The notes under the pieces are model-generated. The model worked only from the letters and a program-made list of their open reading frames with translations, ran no database searches and had not been told where the DNA came from. The translations under genes and the position numbers were made by a program. Shown here one piece after another: positions 1-7,859 of a stretch of DNA of 14,129 bases. Source of the stretch: Candidatus Undinarchaeales archaeon SRR5007147.bin71 (GTDB taxonomy: Archaea > Undinarchaeota > Undinarchaeia > Undinarchaeales > Undinarchaeaceae); the NCBI GenBank assembly GCA_014189675.1, contig DVAE01000024.1, positions 1 through 14,129 of the forward strand, in the 5' to 3' direction. Position 1 is the stretch's first letter, and the number at the start of each line of letters is the position of its first letter.

Positions 1-122
1 TGGGCAACTGTGTTCAGCCTGTCTTTAGAATAATCCTCTACCTTCTTTATCAGCTTCCACTCATCACTTTCAAGATAATCAGGACTAAGTAATTGCTCTT
101 CTAATTTCTGCTTTTCTGCCAT
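1..122 (-). CDS. N-terminal fragment of an unknown protein, coupled to corA
   Basis: This is an open frame running off the left edge of the window. Its ATG (122-120) directly follows the corA stop codon (TAG, 125-123), giving a TAGATG junction with no spacer, so it is very likely co-transcribed and translationally coupled with corA. Only 40 residues are visible. They begin MAEKQKLEEQ and are hydrophilic, rich in Lys, Glu and Asp, with a stretch DEWKLIKKVEDY that looks helical. There is no signal peptide or membrane segment in this part. I do not recognise the family and propose no function. The frame is open to the edge and codon use resembles the neighbours, so a real gene is likely. Confidence 0.7.
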   Translation of the reverse strand, partial: MAEKQKLEEQLLSPDYLESDEWKLIKKVEDYSKDRLNTVA

Positions 123-1061
123 CTATACCCATCCACGTCTCTTGAAATACAACCACATAGATATTCCAAGTGTTGCCATAATTCCAAGAGTAATGTAATA
201 TCCATATTGCCAGTAAAGTTCCGGCATATTCCTGAAGTTCATACCATATATTCCAGTTATAAGAGTCAAAGGAAGCATTATAGTTGCTATGACTGTGAGT
301 ACTTTCATAACTTCATTCATATTATTTGACACAACAGAAAGATAGGAATCCAGAATCTCAGCAAGCATTTCTCTCAAAAGTTCTTCCCTGTCAACAGCAT
401 ACAATATGCTATCATAAAGCTCTCTAAAATACATAATATTGTCTGGGTCAATACCAGGTGCCCCCCGACTAAGAGAGAAAACAGCTTCTCTCTGAGCCCA
501 CAGAACTTTATGGAAGTTTACCATAGTTCTTTTGAGGTCAAAAAGTTCCTCTAAATGCTCTTGCTTAGCTTCTGCAAATATAAGATCCTGCAACCTATCA
601 ATATGGTCATCTATACTCTCAAGTACAGGTTCAAATCCTTCTATTATTTCATCAAGTATAGAGTATGTAAGGAAGTTCAGACTCTTGAAGCTTCTTGCAT
701 TCTCCTTAGCTAAAGCCTTCTCCTTTATATTGTCTATTTCTTTCGCACCCTTGTGCATTGTAAGAACAAATTTCTTTGAAATGAAAAAAGTTATCTGCTT
801 CTTTCGCAGGGCTTTCATAGGAGTAATCTTTTTCGTTGCAAGACTCTTGACATTCACAATGGTATAATCTTGGTAAACTTCAACCCTAGGTCTGTAACTT
901 TCTCTGTAGCTTCTAAGAACGAATCCCGGTATATCTAACTTTTTTGAAAGAATAGAGATGTTTTCATCCGTAGGATCTCTCAAGTCTATCCATGTAGGAT
1001 TTTTCAGATCAATCTTCTTCTTCTCTTTCAGGTGACCCCTTTCAAACTGATATATCTCCAT
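123..1061 (-). CDS. corA: CorA-family Mg2+/Co2+ transport protein
   Basis: This encodes a 312-residue pentameric channel of the CorA family, which carries Mg2+ (and Co2+ or Ni2+ in some members) across the cytoplasmic membrane. The layout is that of a full-length member. A soluble N-terminal domain of about 240 residues includes long charged helices near residues 130-240. The C-terminus has two membrane helices (about 250-270 and 286-306). The signature loop YGMNF, with GMN at 273-275, sits directly after TM1, and a short basic tail (KRRGWV) ends the protein. The start ATG at 1061 is supported by a TATA-like box 20-29 bases upstream, consistent with a leaderless message. It is divergent from the lhr gene and leads into the unknown gene at the left edge. 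The fold and GMN motif make the family assignment safe; the ion transported is inferred from the family. Confidence 0.95.
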   Translation of the reverse strand: MEIYQFERGHLKEKKKIDLKNPTWIDLRDPTDENISILSKKLDIPGFVLRSYRESYRPRVEVYQDYTIVNVKSLATKKITPMKALRKKQITFFISKKFVLTMHKGAKEIDNIKEKALAKENARSFKSLNFLTYSILDEIIEGFEPVLESIDDHIDRLQDLIFAEAKQEHLEELFDLKRTMVNFHKVLWAQREAVFSLSRGAPGIDPDNIMYFRELYDSILYAVDREELLREMLAEILDSYLSVVSNNMNEVMKVLTVIATIMLPLTLITGIYGMNFRNMPELYWQYGYYITLGIMATLGISMWLYFKRRGWV

Positions 1062-1138
1062 ATATTTGCTTAAATCAGCTTATTATATATGGTCTGTGGT
1101 GGAAAGCTATATAACTAAAACCGTCACCTATAAGCCCT
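1062..1138. promoter_or_regulatory. Divergent promoter region between corA and lhr
   Basis: These 77 bases separate two genes transcribed away from each other. On the plus strand TATATAAC (1108-1115), preceded by the purine-rich GGAAAG that suits a BRE, lies 24-31 bases before the lhr start at 1139. On the minus strand ATATATAATA (complement of 1081-1090) lies 20-29 bases before the corA ATG at 1061. These spacings match archaeal TATA boxes serving transcripts that begin at or next to the start codon. No Shine-Dalgarno sequence is seen before either gene. Confidence 0.6.
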
Positions 1139-3748
1139 TTGAGGTGGCTTGAAATCCTAAAAAGGGAGACAAAAGAGTATTCGGACGAGGCAATTCTAAA
1201 GAAAATGAATCCCCTAGTGGGCTCTTGGTTCACTGGAAAATTCAAGAACTTTTCACCTCCACAAAGCCACGCCCTCCTAAACATACACAACAAAGAAAGC
1301 ACCTTAATCTCTGCCCCAACTGGCTCAGGAAAAACCCTAAGTGCATTTCTGTCCATTCTCAGCGAGCTAATAACACTATCAGAGAAAGGAAAGCTCGAAG
1401 ACAGGGTTTATTGTGTCTATATTTCCCCTCTCAAGGCTCTTAACAATGACATAGAAAAAAACCTTAAAGAGCCCTTGGCAGAACTAGAAAAACTCGCCGG
1501 CAAAGACCTTGGTATACGTGTTGCTGTCCGAACAGGGGATACAAGCCAGTATGAACGCTCTAAGATGCTGAAAAAACCACCCCACATCCTCATCACAACC
1601 CCTGAAAGTCTCTCCCTCATCCTTGTCGCTCCAAAGTTCAGAGAGCTCCTTAGGGGTGTCGACTGGGCCGTTATTGATGAAATACATTCACTGGCACCAA
1701 ATAAACGGGGAGTTCACTTATCATTGAGCCTGGAACGCCTTCAGAATATTTCTGGAAGGTTTACTCGAATAGGCTTAAGCGCAACGGTATCACCTCTGGA
1801 TGAGGTTGCAAAATATCTTGTCGGTCTTGAAAACGGAAAACAAAGACCCTGCAATATAGTTGATTCAGGTTTTATTAAGAAACTGGATTTGAAAGTAACT
1901 TGTCCTGTTGAAAGTATTATCGGTGCAACTCAGCAAGATCTTCACGAAGGTCTCTACACCAAACTCGACAAATTAATATCAGAACACAAGACTACCTTAA
2001 TTTTCACAAACACAAGAAGCGCCACGGAAAGAGTTGTACATCACTTAAAACAGAATTTCCCTGAGAAATATATAGAAAATATCGGAGCCCACCACTCTTC
2101 CCTTTCAAAAACGCACCGCCACGAAATAGAAAACAAGCTAAAAAATGGAGAGCTCAAAGCAGTAGTGTGCTCAACTTCTCTTGAGCTTGGAATAGACATA
2201 GGTTACATAGATCTTGTAATTCTTCTTGGCTCGCCAAAATCAGTTTCAAGGGCTCTTCAAAGAGTTGGAAGGTCAGGACATAAACTTCACGATACAGTTA
2301 AAGGAAGATTCATTGTAATGGACCGAGATGATTTGGTAGAATGCTCAGTAATTCTAAAAAACGCAATAGAAGGTCACATAGACAAAATTAACATACCAAC
2401 AAACTGCCTCGACGTCCTCGTCCAGCACATTTATGGTGAGGCAATAACAGAGAAACAACATTCAGAGAATCTTTTTTCTATGATAAAACGCTCTTATTGT
2501 TATAAAGACCTTTCACAGGAAAAATATGAATCAGTTCTAGCCTACCTTGCCGGAGAATATGTAAGCTTGGAACAGAGACACGTTTACGCAAAAATATGGT
2601 GGGATCACGAAACAAATATGATTGGTCGCCGTGGAAAACTTGCCCGAGTTCTCTACAGCACAAACATCGGTACAATTCCTGACGAATCTTTCCTGGTAGT
2701 TAAAGTAAAAGACCAAACCATCGGCTCTCTTGATGAAGCCTTTCTTGAAAGAATCAAAAAAGGAGATATTTTTGTTCTCGGTGGCTCAACCTATAGATTC
2801 AATTTCGCCCGCGGAATGACTGTCCAGGTTTCCCCTGCTCCGGGCAGAGTTCCTACAGTTCCAAGCTGGTTCTCAGAAATGCTTCCTCTAAGCTACGACC
2901 TTGCTGTCGATATCCAAAAACTCCGCAGAAAAATGGAGGAGCTCCTCAAGTCCGGAAAATCAAAAAGAGAAATAAAAAAATTCCTTCACAAACACCTTTA
3001 CATTGACGACTTTGCCGCCAATTCAATCTATGATTATATGCGAGAACAACATCTCTACGCTGAAATTCCCCATGACAAAAAAATAGTCATCGAATTCTAT
3101 AGCGGTTTCTCTGATAAAAAGTACGTTATTTTCCACACCCTCTACGGTCGCCGCGTAAATGATGCACTCTCCAGAGCAATAGCGTACGAACTTTCAAAAA
3201 TTAGCAAGAAAGGAGTAAGCATAAATCTGACTGACAATGGTTTCTACATAACTTCTGATAAAGGAAAGCTCCAAGTCCTTCGTGCATTTAAAGCCGTAAC
3301 TCCTCAGAATTTGAGAGAAATTCTCACAGAAGCAATAGATTCAACTGAAATTCTAAAGCGCCGTTTCCGGCACTGTGCAGGACGTTCGCTGATGATACTC
3401 AGAACTTACAAAGGTCGTAAAAAAACAGCTGGAAGACAGCAAGTAAGCGCAATGATTCTTCTAAAGGCGGTAAAAAGAATTTCAAATAATTTTCCAATCC
3501 TTGAAGAAGCCCGAAGGGAGGTTCTTGAAGATTTAATGGACATAAAAAATGCCGAAAGGGAGCTCAGAAAACTCCATTCGAAAAAGACAGCTGTAAAAAT
3601 AATAGCAACAGATGTTCCAAGCCCCTTCTCTCTTAATCTTGTCGCCCGTGGCTATATGGATGTAATAAAAATGGAGGACAAACTCGAGTTCATAAGAAGA
3701 ATGCACAAAACAGTTCTCGACAGAATAGGAAAATATGAAGCTAACTAA
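1139..3748 (+). CDS. lhr: Lhr-Core type ATP-dependent DNA helicase (superfamily 2)
   Basis: This is an 869-residue superfamily 2 helicase of the Lhr family, which includes 3'-to-5' DNA-translocating enzymes linked to DNA repair. Motifs appear in order: Walker A APTGSGKT (59-66), Ia ISPLKAL (95-101), RTGDT (131-135), TTPESL (153-158), DEIH (180-183), SAT (214-216), [11 protein letters not shown] (287-297), [11 protein letters not shown] (345-355) and QRVGRSGH (374-381). The remaining roughly 480 residues match the size of the winged-helix plus Lhr C-terminal core. The length fits Lhr-Core rather than the roughly 1500-residue enterobacterial Lhr. I chose the TTG start at 1139 because the residues before the first internal Met (residue 23) resemble the family N-terminus (a DEAIL stretch leading into NPLVGSWF), and a TATA box sits about 30 bases upstream. 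The ATG at 1205 is the alternative. The gene overlaps the phosphoesterase gene by 14 bases. Confidence 0.95.
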   Translation: MRWLEILKRETKEYSDEAILKKMNPLVGSWFTGKFKNFSPPQSHALLNIHNKESTLISAPTGSGKTLSAFLSILSELITLSEKGKLEDRVYCVYISPLKALNNDIEKNLKEPLAELEKLAGKDLGIRVAVRTGDTSQYERSKMLKKPPHILITTPESLSLILVAPKFRELLRGVDWAVIDEIHSLAPNKRGVHLSLSLERLQNISGRFTRIGLSATVSPLDEVAKYLVGLENGKQRPCNIVDSGFIKKLDLKVTCPVESIIGATQQDLHEGLYTKLDKLISEHKTTLIFTNTRSATERVVHHLKQNFPEKYIENIGAHHSSLSKTHRHEIENKLKNGELKAVVCSTSLELGIDIGYIDLVILLGSPKSVSRALQRVGRSGHKLHDTVKGRFIVMDRDDLVECSVILKNAIEGHIDKINIPTNCLDVLVQHIYGEAITEKQHSENLFSMIKRSYCYKDLSQEKYESVLAYLAGEYVSLEQRHVYAKIWWDHETNMIGRRGKLARVLYSTNIGTIPDESFLVVKVKDQTIGSLDEAFLERIKKGDIFVLGGSTYRFNFARGMTVQVSPAPGRVPTVPSWFSEMLPLSYDLAVDIQKLRRKMEELLKSGKSKREIKKFLHKHLYIDDFAANSIYDYMREQHLYAEIPHDKKIVIEFYSGFSDKKYVIFHTLYGRRVNDALSRAIAYELSKISKKGVSINLTDNGFYITSDKGKLQVLRAFKAVTPQNLREILTEAIDSTEILKRRFRHCAGRSLMILRTYKGRKKTAGRQQVSAMILLKAVKRISNNFPILEEARREVLEDLMDIKNAERELRKLHSKKTAVKIIATDVPSPFSLNLVARGYMDVIKMEDKLEFIRRMHKTVLDRIGKYEAN

Positions 3749-4439
3749 GAATATAGAAATAAAAGGACTGGTCCTCCACCTTCCAGAACACAGAGCTGCT
3801 GTAATCTCAGACCTTCAGCTAGGCTACGAAGAAAATCTTATTTCCCAAGGGGTTCTCGTCCCCTTCACCCAATTTGAGGATACAACAACTCGTCTTGCAA
3901 AAGATCTCGGAGAATTGGAACTTGACACAATAATAGTAAATGGAGATTTAAAACACGAATTCGGACGAATTTCACGACAGGAATGGAAAGATGTTCTTGG
4001 AATAATAGATTTTTTATCCAGCTTCTGCAAAAAACTCATCATAGTCAAAGGAAACCACGACATAGTTCTCAACTCAGTAACACAGAAAAAAGGAATAAAA
4101 GTCGTAGACAGCTTCCAACTAGGAGATATTTTCATAACCCACGGCCACGAAATCCCAGAACTCCCAAAAAGTGTTAAAACAATAATAATCGGTCACGACC
4201 ATCCGGCAGTAAAACTAAGCGATGGTGATGTCAGCGAAACCTACAAATGTTATCTCAAAGGAAAGTGGAAAAGAAAAATCCTCATCGTTCAGCCCTCTTC
4301 TTTCTTACTTACAGAGGGTACAGATGTTCTTCATTATACTCTGAAATCCCCCTTCCTGGCAAAAGGAATAGAAAATTTTGAGATATTCGTTGTTGCTGAC
4401 AAGCCATTCTACTTTGGAAAGCTCAAAGATCTCAGGTAA
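3735..4439 (+). CDS. Lhr-associated metallophosphoesterase (SbcD/Mre11-related, PdeM-like)
   Basis: This is a 234-residue calcineurin-fold phosphoesterase, of the type annotated in archaea as SbcD-related and in bacteria as the MPE/PdeM partner of Lhr-Core. Bacterial members are metal-dependent DNA nucleases, so a nuclease or phosphodiesterase role in DNA repair is inferred. Visible metal-site motifs are DLQ (26-28), GDLKH (70-74), GNHD (106-109), HGH (136-138) and GHDHP (153-157). Motif I normally reads D-x-H; here the His codon is replaced by CAG (Gln28), although the other ligand motifs are intact. The ATG at 3735 lies inside the end of lhr (14-base overlap) with a weak AGGA five bases upstream, indicating coupled translation. 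The 3' end overlaps the convergent membrane-protein gene by 8 bases. Family assignment is strong; the substrate is unknown. Confidence 0.9.
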   Translation: MKLTKNIEIKGLVLHLPEHRAAVISDLQLGYEENLISQGVLVPFTQFEDTTTRLAKDLGELELDTIIVNGDLKHEFGRISRQEWKDVLGIIDFLSSFCKKLIIVKGNHDIVLNSVTQKKGIKVVDSFQLGDIFITHGHEIPELPKSVKTIIIGHDHPAVKLSDGDVSETYKCYLKGKWKRKILIVQPSSFLLTEGTDVLHYTLKSPFLAKGIENFEIFVVADKPFYFGKLKDLR

Positions 4440-4782
4440 TCGTTTTGTAAAGATCAAGTCCGATAAGCAAGACAATTACAACTTGCACATTTCCTATTAA
4501 GAAGCTCCCGAATACATCTCCTCCAAAAAACACGGCTTTCAGAATAAACAATGAAATCAGTGTCACCGGTACTATCGATATGAGGTCGTGCACCATAAAT
4601 CCATTTATCAGAACATTCATTATCTGTGCTACAACAACTACTAAAATAAACGCTGTCAGAATGTTCGGACTAAGTACTCGTACTTTCCCGGCAAGGCTAA
4701 AAAGAATTCCCCCAAAAATCAAAACTACTACGCTGAGAATTATATTTCCTGCTCGGAGATGTCCCTTTGAATTTTTTAACAT
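4432..4782 (-). CDS. Small four-helix membrane protein, coupled to radA
   Basis: This encodes a 116-residue hydrophobic protein of unknown family. After a short basic N-terminus ([10 protein letters not shown]) there are four probable membrane helices, at about 11-34, 40-63, 66-91 and 94-115, with hardly any soluble portion. Its ATG (4782-4780) overlaps the radA stop codon by one base (TGATG), so it is probably translated by ribosomes finishing radA. It therefore seems to be the last gene of the rpa-radA transcript. Its 3' end overlaps the phosphoesterase gene by 8 bases on the opposite strand. The frame is open, in typical hydrophobic codons, and the coupling is precise, which supports a real gene. 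No catalytic motif is visible and I propose no function. Confidence 0.75.
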   Translation of the reverse strand: MLKNSKGHLRAGNIILSVVVLIFGGILFSLAGKVRVLSPNILTAFILVVVVAQIMNVLINGFMVHDLISIVPVTLISLFILKAVFFGGDVFGSFLIGNVQVVIVLLIGLDLYKTIT

Positions 4783-5873
4783 CAGTCTTCCAGACCGTTT
4801 TCTGTTACTTTGAACACAGCTTCCCCATCTGGAAGGTTCGGGCTGTCAACAAGTCTGGCAATTCTCTTCCCTGCCTTACTCTTTCTGAGATAAATCCTAA
4901 ATGTTGCACTGTGCCCGAGAATATGCCCTCCAATTGGCTTGGTTGGGTCTCCAAAGAACATATCTGGCTTTGACATAACCTGATTCGTAACGTAAACTAC
5001 ACAATTGTTCAAGTCTGCCAGTTTATGCAGTGTGGAAAGATGCCTGTTGAGTTTCTGCTGTCTTGCTGCAAGTGTTCCTCTTCCAACGTACTCTGCTCTG
5101 AAAAGCGAAGTTAGTGAATCCACAATCACAAGTCTGATATCTGAGTTTCTAACCATCTCTGCGGCTTTCTCTGTCATAAGCATCTGGTCATCTGAAGTAT
5201 AAGCTCTGGCAACATGAATTTTCTTCAATGCTTCATCAGGATCAATTCCCACTCCCTTCGCCATCTGAACAACTCTCTCTGGTCTGAAGGTGTTCTCTGT
5301 GTCAATAAAAAGAGCTTCTCCACCTAAACCTCCTTTATCAGGAGGAAGTTGAACTGTTACAGCCAGCTGCATTGCAACTTGTGACTTCCCTGAACCCCAT
5401 TCTCCATAGCACTCTGTTATCGCCTGAGTTTCCATACCTCCTGCCAGCAAAGTGTCAAAAGTTTCCGAACCTGTTGTTAATTTTCCAATATCCTGTCTTT
5501 TAATGAGAAGTGTGTCAGCAGACTCAAAACCCATATTGCATTTTTCCTTTGCAAGTGTGATTACTTTCTTCGCCTTCGCCTCGCTTATTTCAGCAGCCTC
5601 CGTAATGTCTCCAATTGCTGCGGTTGCAACGGATTTTATTGTTGAATATCCTCCATCCATTAACTTCTTAGCTGTTGCAGGTCCAATACCTTCAAGATCC
5701 TCAAGACTTCCTTCTCCCTCATCCTCTTCCAAGTCATCATCTATCTCGTCATCTTTGTCAGAGTCTTCCTCAGTAGCTTCTTCCGGCTCCTTATCTTCCA
5801 CTTCTTCAGCCGGGGATTCTTCGTTCTCGTCCAGAGCCTCTTCTTCCGTTTCCTCTATTTTTTCGTCTGCCAT
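4782..5873 (-). CDS. radA: DNA repair and recombination protein RadA
   Basis: This is the archaeal RecA/Rad51-family recombinase, 363 residues long. It forms ATP-dependent filaments on ssDNA and catalyses homologous pairing and strand exchange. The N-terminal 55 residues are an acidic tail (33 Asp or Glu, 3 Lys). A helix-hairpin-helix DNA-binding domain follows ([12 protein letters not shown], about 60-110). The ATPase core carries Walker A GEWGSGKS (157-164) and Walker B LVIVDS (248-253). The C-terminus reads [19 protein letters not shown], as in canonical RadA. Walker A has Trp159 and ends in Ser; many relatives have Phe and Thr. A GAGGT Shine-Dalgarno (complement of 5883-5887) overlaps the rpa stop and lies nine bases before the ATG. 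Only 12 bases separate rpa from radA, so they form an operon, joining the ssDNA-binding protein and the recombinase that displaces it. Confidence 0.97.
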   Translation of the reverse strand: MADEKIEETEEEALDENEESPAEEVEDKEPEEATEEDSDKDDEIDDDLEEDEGEGSLEDLEGIGPATAKKLMDGGYSTIKSVATAAIGDITEAAEISEAKAKKVITLAKEKCNMGFESADTLLIKRQDIGKLTTGSETFDTLLAGGMETQAITECYGEWGSGKSQVAMQLAVTVQLPPDKGGLGGEALFIDTENTFRPERVVQMAKGVGIDPDEALKKIHVARAYTSDDQMLMTEKAAEMVRNSDIRLVIVDSLTSLFRAEYVGRGTLAARQQKLNRHLSTLHKLADLNNCVVYVTNQVMSKPDMFFGDPTKPIGGHILGHSATFRIYLRKSKAGKRIARLVDSPNLPDGEAVFKVTENGLED

Positions 5874-5885
5874 TTTTCCCTTACC

Positions 5886-7253
5886 TCATATCTTTCCAAT
5901 CATTTTCTCTGCTGCCTGCACAGCGTCAACAGGTTTCACATCGTATGCGTTCAGTTCAAGCCTGTCCATATAGTCATTTCTCTTAACAGAGCCTTCAATA
6001 ACAATCTCCTTTCCGAGTGCCTCATTTACTTTTGCTGCTATGTCTACAGAAGCACTGTTTATTTCGTCTGAGGAAATTCCTATTAATTTTTCTGCTGCTT
6101 CTCTAAAGAAAGAGACTGATATTGTCCCGCTCCCATCATCTATAGTTCCATTTATAATTAGTAGTTTATTAGGTTTTTCTATAATGCCACACTTCTCACA
6201 CTGACCCTCTCTTATTTTCTTATTACATTCAGGACACATAAGATGGACAAAATTCTCTCCAAAAACATTTATTATCGCACCCCGCACCTGTCTGTATTTA
6301 TCTCCTTCCTTGAGCTCAGAAATTTTTACTTCAACATTCTCTCTCTGAGCTCCGTTATTAGAGCTTCCTCTTCCTTCATAGATTATATCGTCAGCAGCAG
6401 GAACCTCCACTCCTTCTGGATTTTTAATCAATGTCGTTCCCCAATTTGCCTGCACTTCAAGTCCTTCTTGTCCTTGTTTCACAAACCCGTTTCCGACTCT
6501 TACAAGGTCTCCAACACCAAACTCAACCGACTTTTCCGCTTTTTCATTCCACAGAACAAGCTTAACTGTTCCTGACTTGTCGCCTATCACCAAATTTGCA
6601 ACTTTTCCAGCTCTTCCCTCTCGTTCAAATTCATTAACACCAAAATTTCGTATTACTCTTCCAACAACATTAACAGAAGAATCAGGAACTATTTTCCCAA
6701 TTTCAATTGCTGAAGTAAACTCATCTTCCGAAGGAAATTCAGACTCATTTACATCCTCAGGATTCTCAATAAGTTTTCCTTTATTTCCAATACTTATTTC
6801 TAAACCGCCCCGGTATCCTTCACGTACATAACCATTCTTAACCTGAATTATCTGCCCTTCCTTTATCTCACCACTCTCAAGTTTGTCTATATCACTCTGA
6901 TTCCATATTGCAACTCGTATGCTTTCTGTATTGTCAACTATCTCCAAATTTGCAACTTTTCCCTTTCCTCCTGTCTTGCTGACAAATTCTCTTGTAGGTG
7001 AAATTGCCTTTATTCTTCCAAGAACGGAGACTGCTCGCATTTCAGGAAGTATATCACCTATTCTCACTGTACTCTCTATAACTCGATTTTTTGTTTTTAC
7101 GCCAAGCTCATTGGCAACTATATATGCAGCTCCAGTTTCAGAAACTAGTCCTGACAGCTCCCGCTGCTTTTCTTTGACCTTTTTCTTAACCTCCTCTTCT
7201 CCGATTCCGGTCTTCTCGGAGACAGTATGTATTAAATCTTCTAATTCTCCCAT
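5886..7253 (-). CDS. rpa: Replication protein A, archaeal ssDNA-binding protein with zinc finger
   Basis: This encodes a 455-residue archaeal RPA large subunit, which coats ssDNA during replication, recombination and repair. A helical N-terminal region (about 1-60, with EEEVKKKVKEKQREL and SGLVSETGAAYIVANELGV) is the usual start of archaeal RPA41-type proteins. Two similar OB folds follow at about 66-160 and 182-275; both contain the pattern GKVANL(E/V)I...(S/T)(I/V)(R/K)(V/L)..WN. A third OB fold (about 305-440) holds a zinc finger with Cys340, Cys343, Cys352 and Cys355. The start at 7253 is supported by TATTTATTTAA 22-32 bases upstream, suggesting leaderless initiation. It is the first gene of rpa-radA-small membrane protein. 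An upstream HPP gene on the same strand may read through into it. The family is certain; subunit stoichiometry is not visible. Confidence 0.95.
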   Translation of the reverse strand: MGELEDLIHTVSEKTGIGEEEVKKKVKEKQRELSGLVSETGAAYIVANELGVKTKNRVIESTVRIGDILPEMRAVSVLGRIKAISPTREFVSKTGGKGKVANLEIVDNTESIRVAIWNQSDIDKLESGEIKEGQIIQVKNGYVREGYRGGLEISIGNKGKLIENPEDVNESEFPSEDEFTSAIEIGKIVPDSSVNVVGRVIRNFGVNEFEREGRAGKVANLVIGDKSGTVKLVLWNEKAEKSVEFGVGDLVRVGNGFVKQGQEGLEVQANWGTTLIKNPEGVEVPAADDIIYEGRGSSNNGAQRENVEVKISELKEGDKYRQVRGAIINVFGENFVHLMCPECNKKIREGQCEKCGIIEKPNKLLIINGTIDDGSGTISVSFFREAAEKLIGISSDEINSASVDIAAKVNEALGKEIVIEGSVKRNDYMDRLELNAYDVKPVDAVQAAEKMIGKI

Positions 7254-7274
7254 CTCAATTTTGATTAGGACTTC

Positions 7275-7285
7275 TTAAATAAATA
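7275..7285 (-). promoter_or_regulatory. TATA-like box of rpa-radA
   Basis: On the minus strand the sequence TATTTATTTAA lies 22-32 bases before the rpa ATG at 7253. This is the spacing expected for a leaderless archaeal transcript. It sits in the 53-base gap after the HPP gene, so the rpa-radA operon probably has its own promoter. Confidence 0.5.
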
Positions 7286-7294
7286 GTTTGTTTT

Positions 7295-7308
7295 AACTTT
7301 AAAAAGTT
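7295..7308. terminator. Short AT-rich inverted repeat at the 3' end of the HPP gene
   Basis: AACTTT and AAAGTT flank two A bases, giving a six-base-pair hairpin that overlaps the HPP stop codon (7309-7307). On the minus strand it supplies a run of five T. It could help end the HPP transcript just upstream of the rpa promoter. The hairpin is AT-only except for one pair per arm, and archaeal termination depends mainly on T-runs, so this is tentative. Confidence 0.25.
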
Positions 7309-7819
7309 AGTTTGCCTTCTCTTTGAACCATTCATGAAGGTTGGACCACTCTTTTCCTGTTCTGTGGAGAATCCAGTCTCCCACTTTGAATATTATTTTC
7401 AGAAAGCTCAAGGATAGTATGACTACTATTGCCATCCAGAAATTTGAGCCTGAGCTAAGTCCTCCTGCATTATACACGAATGACATAGAAGTTCCAGCTG
7501 CCGGCGGGTGCTGTACTCCAAGTAATATCATGAAAAGCGTTGCAGCTGCAACTGCTATTCCTGCACTAAGAGGGGTAAAACCAGGTATTACTAAAGAAAC
7601 TCCATATCCTGTAATTGCACCAACCATTTGACCTCCAACAACTGCCCTTATAGAAGCCATTTTTGATTCAGGATGTCCGAATACAATGAAAACGGAAGAA
7701 GCGAAAGCGGCCAGAAGGATGGGACTTCCTAAAATTTGTTCATACAGAAAAACGAAGAGACTTATAGTTCCCAAGGTGAGTAGAGTTCTCTCCAGCGCTA
7801 CGAATACACTTTCTCTCAT
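7307..7819 (-). CDS. HPP-family integral membrane protein
   Basis: This 170-residue membrane protein belongs to the HPP family. The name-giving motif HPPA is at 104-107 within GVQHPPAAGTSM. A second family-like segment, GHPESKMASIRAVVGGQ, is at about 48-64. Five hydrophobic helices are visible at about 10-30, 33-50, 62-80, 85-102 and 125-146, followed by a charged cytoplasmic-looking tail with several Trp. The family includes a cyanobacterial chloroplast-type nitrite transport protein, but most members are uncharacterised, so the substrate here is unknown. A TATA-like TTATATTAATAA (complement of 7844-7855) lies 25-36 bases before the ATG at 7819, again suggesting a leaderless message. It is divergent from scpB and precedes rpa on the same strand after a 53-base gap. 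Confidence 0.88.
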   Translation of the reverse strand: MRESVFVALERTLLTLGTISLFVFLYEQILGSPILLAAFASSVFIVFGHPESKMASIRAVVGGQMVGAITGYGVSLVIPGFTPLSAGIAVAAATLFMILLGVQHPPAAGTSMSFVYNAGGLSSGSNFWMAIVVILSLSFLKIIFKVGDWILHRTGKEWSNLHEWFKEKAN

Positions 7820-7859
7820 ATTAGTAAATTAGAAATACACTTCTTATTAATATAACCTT
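7820..7859. promoter_or_regulatory. Divergent promoter region between the HPP gene and scpB
   Basis: Only 40 bases separate the two start codons. On the minus strand TTATATTAATAA (complement of 7844-7855) is well placed for the HPP gene, 25-36 bases before its ATG. For scpB (start 7860) the expected position holds only the weaker AT-rich stretch TAAATTAG (7825-7832). No Shine-Dalgarno sequence is seen before either gene. Two promoters in so little space would compete for transcription factor binding. Confidence 0.45.

Noticed and set aside
3746-3838. Possible frameshift between lhr and the phosphoesterase, as if once a fusion
   Set aside because: Both proteins have complete family ends, and the 14-base overlap is a normal operon junction.
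5452-5973. Ser-rich open frame of 173 codons on the plus strand
   Set aside because: It is antisense to the acidic tail and core of radA and the end of rpa. Glu and Asp codons read backwards give the Ser/Phe/Ile-rich product. It has no promoter or ribosome-binding site.
6243-7278. Several plus-strand open frames opposite rpa
   Set aside because: All lie antisense to a confident RPA gene with two intact OB folds and a zinc finger, and none has start signals.
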